From positions 1 through 12,591 of the forward strand of contig CAZQEN010000228.1 in the NCBI GenBank assembly GCA_964591605.1: a DNA stretch of 12,591 nt, in the 5' to 3' direction. The position numbers and the translations under genes are program-made. Positions 1 to 6,529 of the stretch are shown piece after piece. The stretch is from CAYLLT01 sp964591605 (GTDB taxonomy: Bacteria; Planctomycetota; Phycisphaerae; UBA1845; PWPN01). Position 1 is the first letter of the stretch, and each line of letters opens with the position of its first letter. Below the pieces are notes generated by a model that ran no database searches, was not told where the DNA came from, and was given only the letters and a program-made list of their open reading frames with translations.

Positions 1-1262
1 GCTTCGTGGATGAGCGCCTCGGAAGAACGGGCCCGGGTGGTTCGAAGGCTGGCTACGCCGATGCTCAGCGTGGGGGAGATGCCCGGATAGTGGCGGTGGA
101 CTTCGCGCTCAAGGGCCTGCGTGACGCGTTCCGCCAGATTCGACGCGCTCGACGCCGCCGTCTGCGGCAACAGCAGGATGAACTCGTCGCCGCCGAAGCG
201 GGCGGCCACGTCCGAGCCGCGCAGCTCCCCCGCGATCGCGGTGGCCAGCGCCATCAGGATCGCATCGCCGGTGCGATGCCCGAACTGGTCGTTGATGGTC
301 TTGAAGTGGTCGACGTCGAACATGAGGCAGGTCAGATCGTCGCCGTACCGCTCGGCGGCGGCGAACTCCCGGGTGATGACCTCGCCGAAGTGGCGGCGGT
401 TATACAGGCCGGTGAGCGGATCGCGCGAGGCGAGCTCCGCCAGTTCCTGCGTGCGCTGTCTGACCCGCTCCTCGAGCTCGGCATTGAGTTTCAGCAGCTC
501 GAGCTGCGATTCGGTCACCCGCTCGGCCATCTGATTGAACGAACGGGCCAGCTCGCCGATCTCGTCCGACGACGACACTTTCGCCCGGGCATCCATCGAG
601 CCCGACGCGATGGCCCGGGCGGCGCGGGCCAGCTCGCGGACCGGCGCCAGAACGCGGTTTGTCAGCACCAGTGAAATGGGCACCAGCAGCAGCAGGAGCA
701 CCAGACCGGCCTGGATGTACTGCCTCGAAATGATGGCGAGGCTTTGCCGGGTGTCCGACACATTCACTCCGAACCGCAGATACCCCAGGAGGCGCGACGG
801 GCTCTCCTGCGATGAGGTGTGGGCCGTCTCGAGCGGCACGCAGATGTCGGCGTAGGTCAGGCCGGGGATGCCCTCTTCCTGCAGGGTGGGCAGGTTCACC
901 GGCGAGATCTGCAGCCGTCGGTCCGGCTGAGAATGCCGCTGAAGGATGCCCGGAATGGCTTCGGCGGATGCGAGGATCTCTCCGTCGGACGCGGCGAACG
1001 CGACGTAAACGCCCCGGTGCGAGTCGATCAGGTCTCTGGCCACCTGGGCCAGCGCCTGACGGTCTCCCCGGGCCAGCTCATCGATGTTGCCGCGTGAGAT
1101 GAAGGTCGACCAGTCCGCGATGCGGGCCAGCTCCTTGCCGTACATGGCCCGACTGGTCTCCCGGAGGCTGACCGTGGTGCCCAGGCACGTGACCAGGACG
1201 ACGATCAGCGTCACCAGCACGGAAGCTTTCAACCGGATGCTGTGTACGCAGGGTCGAGCCAT
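1..1262 (-). CDS. Membrane-bound diguanylate cyclase (sensor-HAMP-GGDEF), 3' end beyond window
   Basis: Synthesises cyclic di-GMP from two GTP at the inner face of the cytoplasmic membrane. Read from the ATG at 1262, 420 codons are visible and the frame stays open to the edge. A first membrane helix spans residues 13-33. An extracytoplasmic region of about 150 residues follows; it looks Cache-like, but that fold is inferred. A second helix lies at about 183-203, then a HAMP linker to about 255 (DEIGEL at 233-238) and a short coiled linker. The GGDEF domain opens with DPLTGLYNRR at 281-290. Metal-binding Asp316 and Asp318 sit in FDVDHFK. GGDEF is intact at 357-361, so activity is expected. An RxxD inhibitory site (RGSD, 348-351) lies exactly five residues upstream, which predicts feedback inhibition by product. 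No clear SD is seen, but the helix position supports this start. It lies downstream of ffh, separated by 330 bp, and is probably transcribed separately. A further C-terminal domain beyond the edge cannot be excluded. Confidence 0.93.
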   Translation of the reverse strand, partial: MARPCVHSIRLKASVLVTLIVVLVTCLGTTVSLRETSRAMYGKELARIADWSTFISRGNIDELARGDRQALAQVARDLIDSHRGVYVAFAASDGEILASAEAIPGILQRHSQPDRRLQISPVNLPTLQEEGIPGLTYADICVPLETAHTSSQESPSRLLGYLRFGVNVSDTRQSLAIISRQYIQAGLVLLLLLVPISLVLTNRVLAPVRELARAARAIASGSMDARAKVSSSDEIGELARSFNQMAERVTESQLELLKLNAELEERVRQRTQELAELASRDPLTGLYNRRHFGEVITREFAAAERYGDDLTCLMFDVDHFKTINDQFGHRTGDAILMALATAIAGELRGSDVAARFGGDEFILLLPQTAASSASNLAERVTQALEREVHRHYPGISPTLSIGVASLRTTRARSSEALIHE

Positions 1263-1592
1263 CGCGATTCTGTCGTGGTCTGGCGGGAAGCGCCATGTTG
1301 GGGCCGCGCCACACCGGCCTCCGGGGTCAATAACCCAACGAAACAACCGTACGATTCGCTGTGCGTCGCCGACAAAAGGCCTTGGGTCGAATTTTGTGCC
1401 CGCCGTCCGCGCGGGTACCTACTGCCATATCGGAACTGCGAAGGGGGGTCTGAATAAGCAGGTATGTGCGAAAGGTGTCCGATTAGACCTCTGCTGCAGT
1501 GGTGCTTCAACGCCGGGACGATTGGGTCCGTGTGAGGCACCGCAGAAGCGGGGTGGGGCCCATGGGGAGAGGCGGCGGTTCGGCGCGGCGAG
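1263..1592. other. Intergenic region between ffh and the GGDEF gene, no gene seen
   Basis: These 330 bases should hold the end of the ffh transcript and the promoter and leader of the cyclase gene, both on the minus strand. I see no convincing -10/-35 pair, no terminator with a T-run, no tRNA and no small ORF with an SD. Weak local inverted repeats occur around 1318-1337, for example GGGT/ACCC around a 5-base loop. A short GACGCACAG string near 1360-1370 (minus strand) recalls the c-di-GMP-I riboswitch, but the rest of that fold is missing. Confidence 0.5.
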
Positions 1593-3023
1593 CTAACGGC
1601 CCTTTTTGCGGCGTTTGCGCTTATCGGCCCTTGTTTCACGCCGTTTCTTGACCGTCCCGCCCAGCTTGATGCGCGGCATGATGCCTCCGGCGGCCATCTT
1701 CGCGAACTGTGTGGCCGAGCGCATCCGGTCGAGCATCGACATTCCGCTCATCGCTTTCATCATGTCGCGCATGAGGCCGAAGTTCTTGACCAGGCCCGAG
1801 ACGTCCTTGGGGTCGGTACCGCTCCCCCGGGCAATCCGGCGCCGGCGGGAGGCCTCGATGAGGTCCGGATTCTTGCGCTCGCGCGGGGTCATGGAGTGGA
1901 TGATGGCCTCGAACCGCTTGAGCTCGTCCTCGTCGACCTCCATGCCCTGCATCTGCGAGCCCAGGCCGGGCACCATTTTCATGAGGTCCTTCATCGACCC
2001 CATGCTCTTGACCTTCTTCATCTGCTGCAGAAAGTCCTCGAGGTCCATGCCCTTGGACATCTTCTTCTGCAGTTTGGCGGCCTCCTCGGCGTCGTATTGC
2101 TGCTGGGCCTTCTCGACCAGCGTGACGACGTCGCCCATCCCGAGGATGCGCCCGGCGATGCGGTCCGGGTGGAACGGTTCGAGGTTGTCGAGCTTCTCGC
2201 CGATGCCCACGAATTTGATCGGCTTGCCGGTGATGGTTTTGGCCGAAAGGGCGGCCCCGCCGCGGGTGTCGGAGTCGAACTTGGTCAGGATCAGTCCATC
2301 GAGTTCGAGCCGCTCGTTGAAGTGCTTGGCCGTGTTGACTGCGTCCTGGCCGGTCATGGCATCGATGACCAGGTAGACCTGGTGGGGCTGCGTGGCCTGC
2401 TCGACCTGGGCGATCTCGGCCATCAGTTCTTCGTCGATGGCCAGACGGCCGGCGGTGTCGAGGATCACCACGTCGCGGTCGCGTTTGCGGGCCTCGATCA
2501 CGCCGTTGCGGCAGACTTTGACCGGGTTCTGGTGACCACGCTCGGCGTAGACGGGGACGCCGACCTGCTCGCCGATGACTTCGAGCTGCTCGATGGCCGC
2601 CGGGCGTTTGAGGTCAGCCGCCACCAGCAGCGGTCGATGGCCGCGGGCGATGATGTGTTTGGCGAGTTTGCCGCAGGTGGTCGTCTTGCCCGAACCCTGG
2701 AGGCCGGCCATCAGGATGACGGTCGGGCCGGGCGTCACGAACGGAATGCGCGGGTCGACCGGGCCCATGAGCGAGACAAGCTTGTCGTGGACGATTTTGA
2801 CGAGGACCTGGTCGGGATGCAGCGTGTCGATCACCTTGGCGCCGAGGGCCTTGGCCATCACGTCATCGATGAACTTCTTGACGACCTGGATGTGGACGTC
2901 GGCCTCGAGCAGGGCGGTCCGCACGTCGGCCAGGGCCTCGGCGACGTTGGCCTCCGTGATTTTCCCCCGCCCGCGGACCTTGCGGAACACGGCCCCAAAA
3001 CGTTCGGAAAGAGCTTCAAACAC
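1593..3023 (-). CDS. ffh: Signal recognition particle GTPase Ffh (SRP54)
   Basis: Binds signal sequences and the SRP RNA and delivers ribosome-nascent chains to FtsY and SecYEG. It has 476 residues, slightly longer than the usual roughly 450. The N domain covers about 1-90. The G domain carries the P-loop GLQGSGKT (107-114), DTAGR (189-193), TKFD (247-250) and GIGE (273-276). The methionine-rich M domain covers about 320-435 and includes the RNA-binding stretch SRRRRIARGSG (392-402). A very basic tail (about 459-476) extends the end. The start is GTG at 3021-3023, chosen because AGGA lies seven bases upstream and the N domain starts normally (MFEALSERF). It is transcribed away from the zinc-ribbon gene behind it, with about 200 bp between. 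The SRP RNA gene was not found in this window. Identification is secure. Confidence 0.98.
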   Translation of the reverse strand: MFEALSERFGAVFRKVRGRGKITEANVAEALADVRTALLEADVHIQVVKKFIDDVMAKALGAKVIDTLHPDQVLVKIVHDKLVSLMGPVDPRIPFVTPGPTVILMAGLQGSGKTTTCGKLAKHIIARGHRPLLVAADLKRPAAIEQLEVIGEQVGVPVYAERGHQNPVKVCRNGVIEARKRDRDVVILDTAGRLAIDEELMAEIAQVEQATQPHQVYLVIDAMTGQDAVNTAKHFNERLELDGLILTKFDSDTRGGAALSAKTITGKPIKFVGIGEKLDNLEPFHPDRIAGRILGMGDVVTLVEKAQQQYDAEEAAKLQKKMSKGMDLEDFLQQMKKVKSMGSMKDLMKMVPGLGSQMQGMEVDEDELKRFEAIIHSMTPRERKNPDLIEASRRRRIARGSGTDPKDVSGLVKNFGLMRDMMKAMSGMSMLDRMRSATQFAKMAAGGIMPRIKLGGTVKKRRETRADKRKRRKKGR

Positions 3024-3109
3024 GGTTCGTTCCTGTCCGGATCGCCTGCCGGTGCGCGATCCTGTTCATCCGAGTGGAACAGCGTCCCCGTTCGCCCGGC
3101 GCGCTCAAG

Positions 3110-3137
3110 ATGATAGAGGGAGACGAGTCGTATACAA
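3110..3137 (-). promoter_or_regulatory. Candidate sigma70-type promoter for ffh
   Basis: On the minus strand, TTGTAT (3132-3137) and TATCAT (3110-3115, five of six to TATAAT) are separated by 16 bases. This would give a leader of about 80 bases before the GTG at 3023. The -35 match is poor, so the call rests mainly on the -10 and the position. Confidence 0.4.
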
Positions 3138-3224
3138 AATGGCATCCTGGCAGGTCGGCAGACGGGGCGGGAGTCCGCTCGCAACAGTGCTGGATGGCGG
3201 CTGCATCCCGACACGGCGGGCGCG

Positions 3225-3866
3225 TCAGGGCTGCGGCATGCGGACCAGGGAACTGAGGCTCAGCGACAGGGCCAGCATGCCCGTGCAGATCATGCAGAGG
3301 AAGGCGATGGTGGCCAGGGCGATGCCGCGCCCGCGTTTGCCGGGATGGACGGCGACCCGAATGCTCAGGATGAGGCCGGCGAGGCTGCAGACCATGGCAC
3401 AGACTGCCGCCACCACAGTGATCGGGGAGATGGGGACGGCGCCTCTCTGGAACAACTCGATCGCCTTGCGCTGGTACTCGATCTGGAGTCGGCTCAGTTC
3501 TTCGGGGCTGTCCGCCCTGGTGGGCGGATCACCCAGCTTTTCATAGACGACCGGCGCGCTCGTCGCGATCCAGGTGAACACCGTGACGATCGTGAATCCG
3601 AGGCAGGCCAGCGTCATGGCCAGCGCCCAGGCGGTGGCCATCGGGCTCGACACCCGCCCGGGTGGACGCACCGGGGACGGGGGTGAGGGCGGCAGGTCTC
3701 CGCGGGCCGGAGAAGCGACCGGGATCTGCTGATCCGCGGCCCAAGTGGTGCTGCGCGGGGCCGTCACGACGCGGTTGCAGTAGGGGCAGGCGACCGACTG
3801 GCCGCCCCACTGGTCATCGATCTCCAGCGGCTGCTGACACGAAGCGCAGATGAATCGGATCGGCAT
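3225..3866 (-). CDS. Zinc-ribbon protein with three predicted membrane helices, function unknown
   Basis: I do not recognise a named family. From the ATG at 3866 the protein has 213 residues. Two CxxC pairs (Cys7/Cys10 and Cys27/Cys30) near the N-terminus form a likely zinc ribbon (ICASC...CPYC). A Pro/Ser-rich linker (about 50-75) follows, then hydrophobic segments at about 77-100, 148-170 and 181-207. The loop between the first two (about 101-147) is charged. The ribbon probably stays in the cytoplasm with the rest in the membrane. Similar zinc-ribbon plus multi-helix proteins of unknown role are, to my knowledge, common in planctomycetes. The ATG is preferred because AGGTG lies six bases upstream. 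A GTG at 3873-3875 would add three residues but has a weaker SD. It is divergent from mtnA and in the same direction as ffh. Confidence 0.82.
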   Translation of the reverse strand: MPIRFICASCQQPLEIDDQWGGQSVACPYCNRVVTAPRSTTWAADQQIPVASPARGDLPPSPPSPVRPPGRVSSPMATAWALAMTLACLGFTIVTVFTWIATSAPVVYEKLGDPPTRADSPEELSRLQIEYQRKAIELFQRGAVPISPITVVAAVCAMVCSLAGLILSIRVAVHPGKRGRGIALATIAFLCMICTGMLALSLSLSSLVRMPQP

Positions 3867-4203
3867 CGGGGACACCTGGGCGACGCACGGCCTTGCCGGG
3901 CAGTGCGGAATGCCGGGGATGATAGGGCTGGCGTCCCGGCGCTACAAGAATGCTCCGCCGACGAGATGGGACGGGGCCCCCCGCGACGCTGGGCCCCACC
4001 GCCGATGAGCTTTGGGCCGCGGCACGGGCCCGGTACAATCCCCCTCTGTCGACAGGGGAGAACGGCCCGTTCCGAGTGCCCGGGTCCAATAAAAGCGGGT
4101 GGCGTGTTTATGAGATTGAGGCAAAGCGCGCGGGGCCGAGACACGGCTCCGGCAGGCGGCGGAGCAGGGGCCGGGCCAGAATTGCGAAAGGTTTTGACGC
4201 GAA
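3867..4203. other. Divergent intergenic region upstream of mtnA
   Basis: These 337 bases separate the minus-strand zinc-ribbon gene from mtnA. They hold a candidate plus-strand promoter at 4012-4039. Just after it comes a short inverted repeat, CCCCT/AGGGG, around TGTCGACA (about 4040-4059). A 34-codon open stretch starts at ATG 4110 and runs past the mtnA start, but has no clear SD and is not called. No terminator or known riboswitch was recognised. Confidence 0.5.
4012..4039 (+). promoter_or_regulatory. Candidate promoter for mtnA
   Basis: TACAAT (4034-4039) matches the -10 at five of six positions. TTGGGC (4012-4017) is a half-matching -35, 16 bases upstream. The resulting leader would be about 158 bases long. 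The evidence is the -10 and its place in the divergent gap. Confidence 0.35.
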
Positions 4204-5301
4204 GTGGTCGATAACAGCAACCAAGCTTCAAGCAGCGGCTCCGTGCTCGGCTCGCGCCCGGTGACCAGGACGGTATACTGGGTCGGCGGGCTGGACGGCT
4301 GGATCGAGATGATCGACCAGACGCTGCTCCCGGCGGAACTCAAGCTGATCCGGATCCGCGACGTGGAGACGTTGTGGGAGGCGATCAAACAGTTGCGGGT
4401 TCGAGGGGCGCCCGCCATCGGCGTTGCGGCGGCGATGGGCGTGGTACTGGGAGTCCGCGACGCAGACAGCCGCGAATTGTTCTTTGAGAAATTGGCCAGT
4501 ACCTGCGATGATCTCGCGCGCAGCCGTCCCACGGCGGTGAACCTCTTCTGGGCGCTGGATCGCATGAAACGCGTGGTGCAGGCCGTCCCAGAGCGGCCGC
4601 TCCCCGAGCTCAAGGCGGCGATGCTCCGCGAAGCTCAGGCCATCCGCGATGAGGATGCGGCCACGTGCCGGGCGATCGGCCAGGCCGGCCAGCGGCTCAT
4701 CCCCGAGGGGGGGCGGATCCTGACGCACTGCAATGCCGGGGGTTTGGCGACCTCGGAGTACGGAACTGCTTTGGCACCAATGTTTTACGCTCACGAGCGA
4801 GGCAGGCGGTTCCAGGTGTTTGCCGATGAGACCCGGCCCCTGCTGCAGGGGTCTCGGCTGACGGCCTGGGAATTAGCTCAGGCGGGTATTGACGTAACGG
4901 TGATCTGCGATAACATGGCAGCCAGTCTGATGCGGGATCACGCGGTCGATCTCGTTCTGACTGGCGCGGACCGCATCGCTGGAAACGGCGATACGGCGAA
5001 CAAAATTGGCACGTACGGATTAGCGGTGCTGGCTGCGGCTCATGGCGTTCCCTTCTACGTGGCGGCACCGGGGTCGACGTTTGACCTCTCGATTCCTGAT
5101 GGATCGGCGATCCCGATCGAGGAGCGCAGCCCTGAGGAGATCCGCAGGGGCTTTGGCGTGTTGACGGCTCCCGAGAACGTGCCGTGTTACTGCCCGGCGT
5201 TCGATGTGACCCCGGCCCGGTTGGTCCGGGGGATCGTCACAGAGAAAGGGATCATCGAGCCGGTCAGTGCGGATCGCATTCGTGAATTTTTTTGCGAATG
5301 A
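4204..5301 (+). CDS. mtnA: S-methyl-5-thioribose-1-phosphate isomerase
   Basis: Converts 5-methylthioribose-1-phosphate to 5-methylthioribulose-1-phosphate in the methionine salvage pathway, in the cytoplasm. Family signatures are RVRGAPAIGVAAAMG near the N-terminus, NLFWALDRM, ILTHCNAGGLAT with the catalytic Cys176, the FADETRPLLQGSRLTAWEL block, and GADRIAGNGDTANKIGT with the catalytic Asp256. The spacing of 80 residues between Cys and Asp equals that of characterised enzymes (Cys160/Asp240 in B. subtilis). From the GTG at 4204 it has 365 residues. A GTG at 4261 (MTRTVYWVGG) would give 346, closer to the usual length, and neither start has a good SD; AAAGG lies 12 bases before 4204. No other salvage gene is in the window. 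eIF2B-like relatives lack this Cys/Asp pair, so the call is firm. Confidence 0.95.
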   Translation: MVDNSNQASSSGSVLGSRPVTRTVYWVGGLDGWIEMIDQTLLPAELKLIRIRDVETLWEAIKQLRVRGAPAIGVAAAMGVVLGVRDADSRELFFEKLASTCDDLARSRPTAVNLFWALDRMKRVVQAVPERPLPELKAAMLREAQAIRDEDAATCRAIGQAGQRLIPEGGRILTHCNAGGLATSEYGTALAPMFYAHERGRRFQVFADETRPLLQGSRLTAWELAQAGIDVTVICDNMAASLMRDHAVDLVLTGADRIAGNGDTANKIGTYGLAVLAAAHGVPFYVAAPGSTFDLSIPDGSAIPIEERSPEEIRRGFGVLTAPENVPCYCPAFDVTPARLVRGIVTEKGIIEPVSADRIREFFCE

Positions 5302-5304
5302 GAC

Positions 5305-5332
5305 TTGCAAAGAGCGAGAAAGACTGTAAGAT
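5305..5332 (+). promoter_or_regulatory. Candidate promoter of the small-gene cluster
   Basis: TTGCAA (5305-5310) and TAAGAT (5327-5332) are separated by 16 bases and begin four bases after the mtnA stop codon. Each hexamer matches the sigma70 consensus at four of six positions. Transcription would start near 5339 and give a leader of about 210 bases. Confidence 0.4.
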
Positions 5333-5500
5333 CCTCCCCCTTAATGGTTGGCGGCGCGGCCAATCGAGGTTGGGGGCGATGCCGTTTGTGGGTCGAGGAG
5401 CATCTCGGCCCGCCGGCCTGGCGCGGCTTGGCGGACGGCTGACTCAGTGTTTTTCTGAAAAGGTTGTGCGGCTACGTAGGCCGTCACTCAAAGCTTCGGT

Positions 5501-5542
5501 GGCCTCCAAGTGTGAGGCCGGCTTGTTTCCTTCTAAAGGAGG
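5501..5542 (+). promoter_or_regulatory. Leader hairpins that can mask the ribosome binding site of the first small gene
   Basis: A perfect 6-bp stem GGCCTC/GAGGCC (5501-5506 and 5514-5519, 7-base loop) is followed by a perfect 5-bp stem TCCTT/AAGGA (5528-5532 and 5536-5540, loop CTA). The second stem includes most of the SD AAAGGAGG (5535-5542). CCTCC at 5503-5507 could instead pair with GGAGG at 5538-5542, so two mutually exclusive folds are possible. Confidence 0.45.
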
Positions 5543-5548
5543 CTCACG

Positions 5549-5692
5549 ATGTCCAAGTGGACCAAAGTCAAAGCCGCAATGTTAGCAGCCACGACCGTGG
5601 TGGCGGCATTGCAGTTTGGCGGATGCCTTGGGGGTGCGTTCAACCTCAACCGCATCTTCCAGTTGGTCGCAATCGGCAGCATCTTCGATTGA
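5549..5692 (+). CDS. Small single-Cys hydrophobic peptide, family member 1 (47 aa)
   Basis: I know no family for this. The ATG has an almost perfect SD, AAAGGAGG, six bases upstream. The protein begins MSKWTKVK (basic), continues with a hydrophobic run to about residue 21, then QFGGC with its only Cys at 26, and ends in a 21-residue tail after the Cys (tail ends AIGSIFD). The layout is that of a lipoprotein signal peptide (basic, hydrophobic, lipobox-like FGGC) with a very short mature part. The lipobox is not canonical, because Phe is at -3. VAALQ-F-G-x-C is repeated almost exactly in the next gene as VAALQ-L-G-x-C, so the two are paralogues. Alternatives are a small membrane peptide or a type I toxin-like peptide. 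That it is a gene is well supported by the SD and by the conserved neighbours; its function is unknown. Confidence 0.75.
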   Translation: MSKWTKVKAAMLAATTVVAALQFGGCLGGAFNLNRIFQLVAIGSIFD

Positions 5693-5731
5693 GGTGCCGG
5701 GTTTGTGATTGAATGACGCCACCGCTGCAAA

Positions 5732-5749
5732 CGTCTCATCGGTATGGGA
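5732..5749 (+). repeat. Hairpin in the spacer between small genes 1 and 2
   Basis: GTCTCAT (5732-5738) pairs with ATGGGAC (5743-5749) around a CGGT loop: seven pairs including one U-G. No T-run follows, so it is not an intrinsic terminator. It may stabilise or process the transcript. Confidence 0.4.
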
Positions 5750-5790
5750 CGGCCAGGCGGGTGGAAGTGGATGGGGCCCGTTGCGGCGGG

Positions 5791-5807
5791 CTCGTTCCTA
5801 CGAGGAG
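5791..5807 (+). promoter_or_regulatory. Ribosome binding site of small gene 2 within a hairpin
   Basis: CTCGT (5791-5795) pairs perfectly with ACGAG (5800-5804) around a TCCT loop. The SD GAGGAG (5802-5807) begins inside the 3' arm and is eight bases from the ATG. This mirrors the SD-containing hairpin before small gene 1. Confidence 0.4.
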
Positions 5808-5815
5808 AACAAAGA

Positions 5816-5941
5816 ATGTCCAAGAATAGCTGGATGAAGTGGGGCCTGCTCGTGGCGGGCTCGACCGTGGCAGCCTTGCAGCTCGGCAACTGCATCGCTC
5901 AAGCCCTCTTGCAGGCGTTTATTCTGAATGCGGTGAACTGA
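5816..5941 (+). CDS. Small single-Cys hydrophobic peptide, family member 2 (41 aa)
   Basis: The ATG at 5816 follows GAGGAG by eight bases. The product begins MSKNSWMKW, has a hydrophobic segment (about 10-21), then QLGNC with the only Cys at 26, and a 15-residue tail ending ILNAVN. The stretch VAALQLGNC differs from VAALQFGGC of the first gene at two positions, and the Cys is at the same residue, so the genes arose by duplication. LGNC is lipobox-like, although Asn at -1 is unusual outside spirochaetes. The tail after Cys is mostly hydrophobic with no charged residue. Processing and function are unknown; a tiny lipoprotein, a membrane peptide or a toxin are all possible. The shared start, Cys position and SD with its neighbours make a chance ORF unlikely. 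Confidence 0.75.
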   Translation: MSKNSWMKWGLLVAGSTVAALQLGNCIAQALLQAFILNAVN

Positions 5942-5952
5942 GTCAGGATGCG

Positions 5953-5996
5953 GCCGCCGGGCGCCCGAAGGCCGGCGGCTGGCTGGGGCACAGCCA
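5953..5996 (+). repeat. Two tandem hairpins after small gene 2
   Basis: A perfect 8-bp GC stem, GCCGCCGG (5953-5960) with CCGGCGGC (5972-5979), is followed directly by a perfect 6-bp stem, TGGCTG (5980-5985) with CAGCCA (5991-5996). Neither has a T-run. They begin 11 bases after the stop codon. They could slow RNA decay or separate expression levels of genes 2 and 3. Confidence 0.5.
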
Positions 5997-6063
5997 GATT
6001 CGCATCTCTTTCCGAGACGCGAGGAAACGGTCAACCCCATAACGATTTGAGGAGAATGTCAAA

Positions 6064-6207
6064 ATGTCCAAGCGTGCCAAAATGTGGGCGTTCGCGGCTG
6101 CTTTGGTGAGCAGCTCTCTCTACCATAGCTGCGGTTGGGGCGGTGGCGGCGGCATCTGGTCGTGGACCACGATCCTCGCCATTCTCCAGGAAGACCTGTT
6201 TGGTTGA
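6064..6207 (+). CDS. Small single-Cys hydrophobic peptide, family member 3 (47 aa)
   Basis: GAGGAG (6049-6054) lies nine bases before this ATG. An ATG at 6056 is in another frame, closes after 17 codons, and is too near the SD. The product starts MSKRAKM like members 1 and 2, has a hydrophobic segment (about 8-19) and the only Cys at 23 in SLYHSC. Next come a glycine run (GWGGGGG) and a Trp-containing hydrophobic tail ending QEDLFG. It keeps the overall plan but little of the core sequence, so homology with 1 and 2 is likely rather than proven. The residues before Cys (Y-H-S) are a poor lipobox. No function can be assigned. Confidence 0.68.
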   Translation: MSKRAKMWAFAAALVSSSLYHSCGWGGGGGIWSWTTILAILQEDLFG

Positions 6208-6302
6208 GAGGGCTTGCTGCCCGTGTGACCCGCGGACCATCGCCCCTGAGGGGGTTGGGTGGCTGCGAGCCACGTGGCGGTGAACGAACGCGGTGTTACC
6301 GG

Positions 6303-6347
6303 GCTTGCTGGATGCGCTTCCGCAGCATGGACGCGTCGCGAGCAAGC
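6303..6347 (+). repeat. Long hairpin upstream of small gene 4
   Basis: GCTTGCT (6303-6309) is a perfect complement of AGCAAGC (6341-6347). Inside, TGCG/CGCA closes a CTTC loop (about 6313-6324). GGGCTTGCTG also occurs at 6210-6219, directly after small gene 3, as a 10-base direct repeat. The structure ends some 20 bases before the SD of small gene 4. Confidence 0.4.
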
Positions 6348-6379
6348 GCTCAGACTAAAAAATGATGGAGGTCATGAAA

Positions 6380-6529
6380 ATGACACGTTCGCTGAAGGTT
6401 TTGAAGGCGATTCTGATCACGGGCGCTGCGTCAGGCTACCTGATGCAGACCTGCACGTTCGCAGGCCACGGATTCAGCATTCTGCCGAACGTCGGCGGGA
6501 CGCTCAATCTGGGCTTCCTGGGCCTGTGA
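6380..6529 (+). CDS. Small single-Cys hydrophobic peptide, family member 4 (49 aa)
   Basis: Three in-frame ATGs lie at 6362, 6374 and 6380. The last is chosen because GGAGG (6367-6371) is then eight bases away, and because MTRSLKVLK resembles the MSK starts of its neighbours. A hydrophobic segment (about 10-22) leads to the only Cys at residue 25 (YLMQTC). A tail rich in Gly, Leu and Phe follows, ending LGFLGL, with no acidic residue after the Cys. It is the most diverged of the four. The stop is followed about 95 bases later by a strong terminator, so it is probably the last gene of the unit. Its function is unknown. Confidence 0.7.
   Translation: MTRSLKVLKAILITGAASGYLMQTCTFAGHGFSILPNVGGTLNLGFLGL

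Larger units (their letters stand above)
5302..5548 (+). other. Leader region of the small-gene cluster
   Basis: The 247 bases between mtnA and the first small gene contain a candidate promoter at 5305-5332 and two hairpins just before the first small gene. No terminator for mtnA is evident, so read-through from mtnA into the cluster is possible. Confidence 0.5.

Noticed and set aside
1355..1375. GACGCACAG on the minus strand upstream of the GGDEF gene, resembling a c-di-GMP-I (GEMM) riboswitch
   Set aside because: The GAAA tetraloop stem, the second conserved block (GACGCAAAGCC) and the closing GGUAGC segment are absent.
1441..1560. Possible SRP RNA or tRNA between ffh and the GGDEF gene
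   Set aside because: No conserved SRP RNA apical loop sequence and no T-loop GGTTCGAATCC-type motif or cloverleaf could be found.
1896..3113. Long plus-strand open frame (405 codons) antisense to ffh
   Set aside because: It lies opposite a secure Ffh, its composition (Asp/Leu/Val/His-rich) is that of a reversed GC-rich gene, and no domain is recognisable. Other long shadow frames opposite mtnA, the MATE gene and ileS were dropped for the same reason.
4110..4214. 34-codon ORF just upstream of mtnA
   Set aside because: It has no clear SD, a low-complexity Gly/Ala/Arg product, and it overlaps the mtnA start in another frame.
6056..6109. ATG at 6056 as the start of small gene 3
   Set aside because: It is only one base from GAGGAG, is in a different frame, and stops after 17 codons. 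The ATG at 6064 has correct spacing and the family's MSK start.
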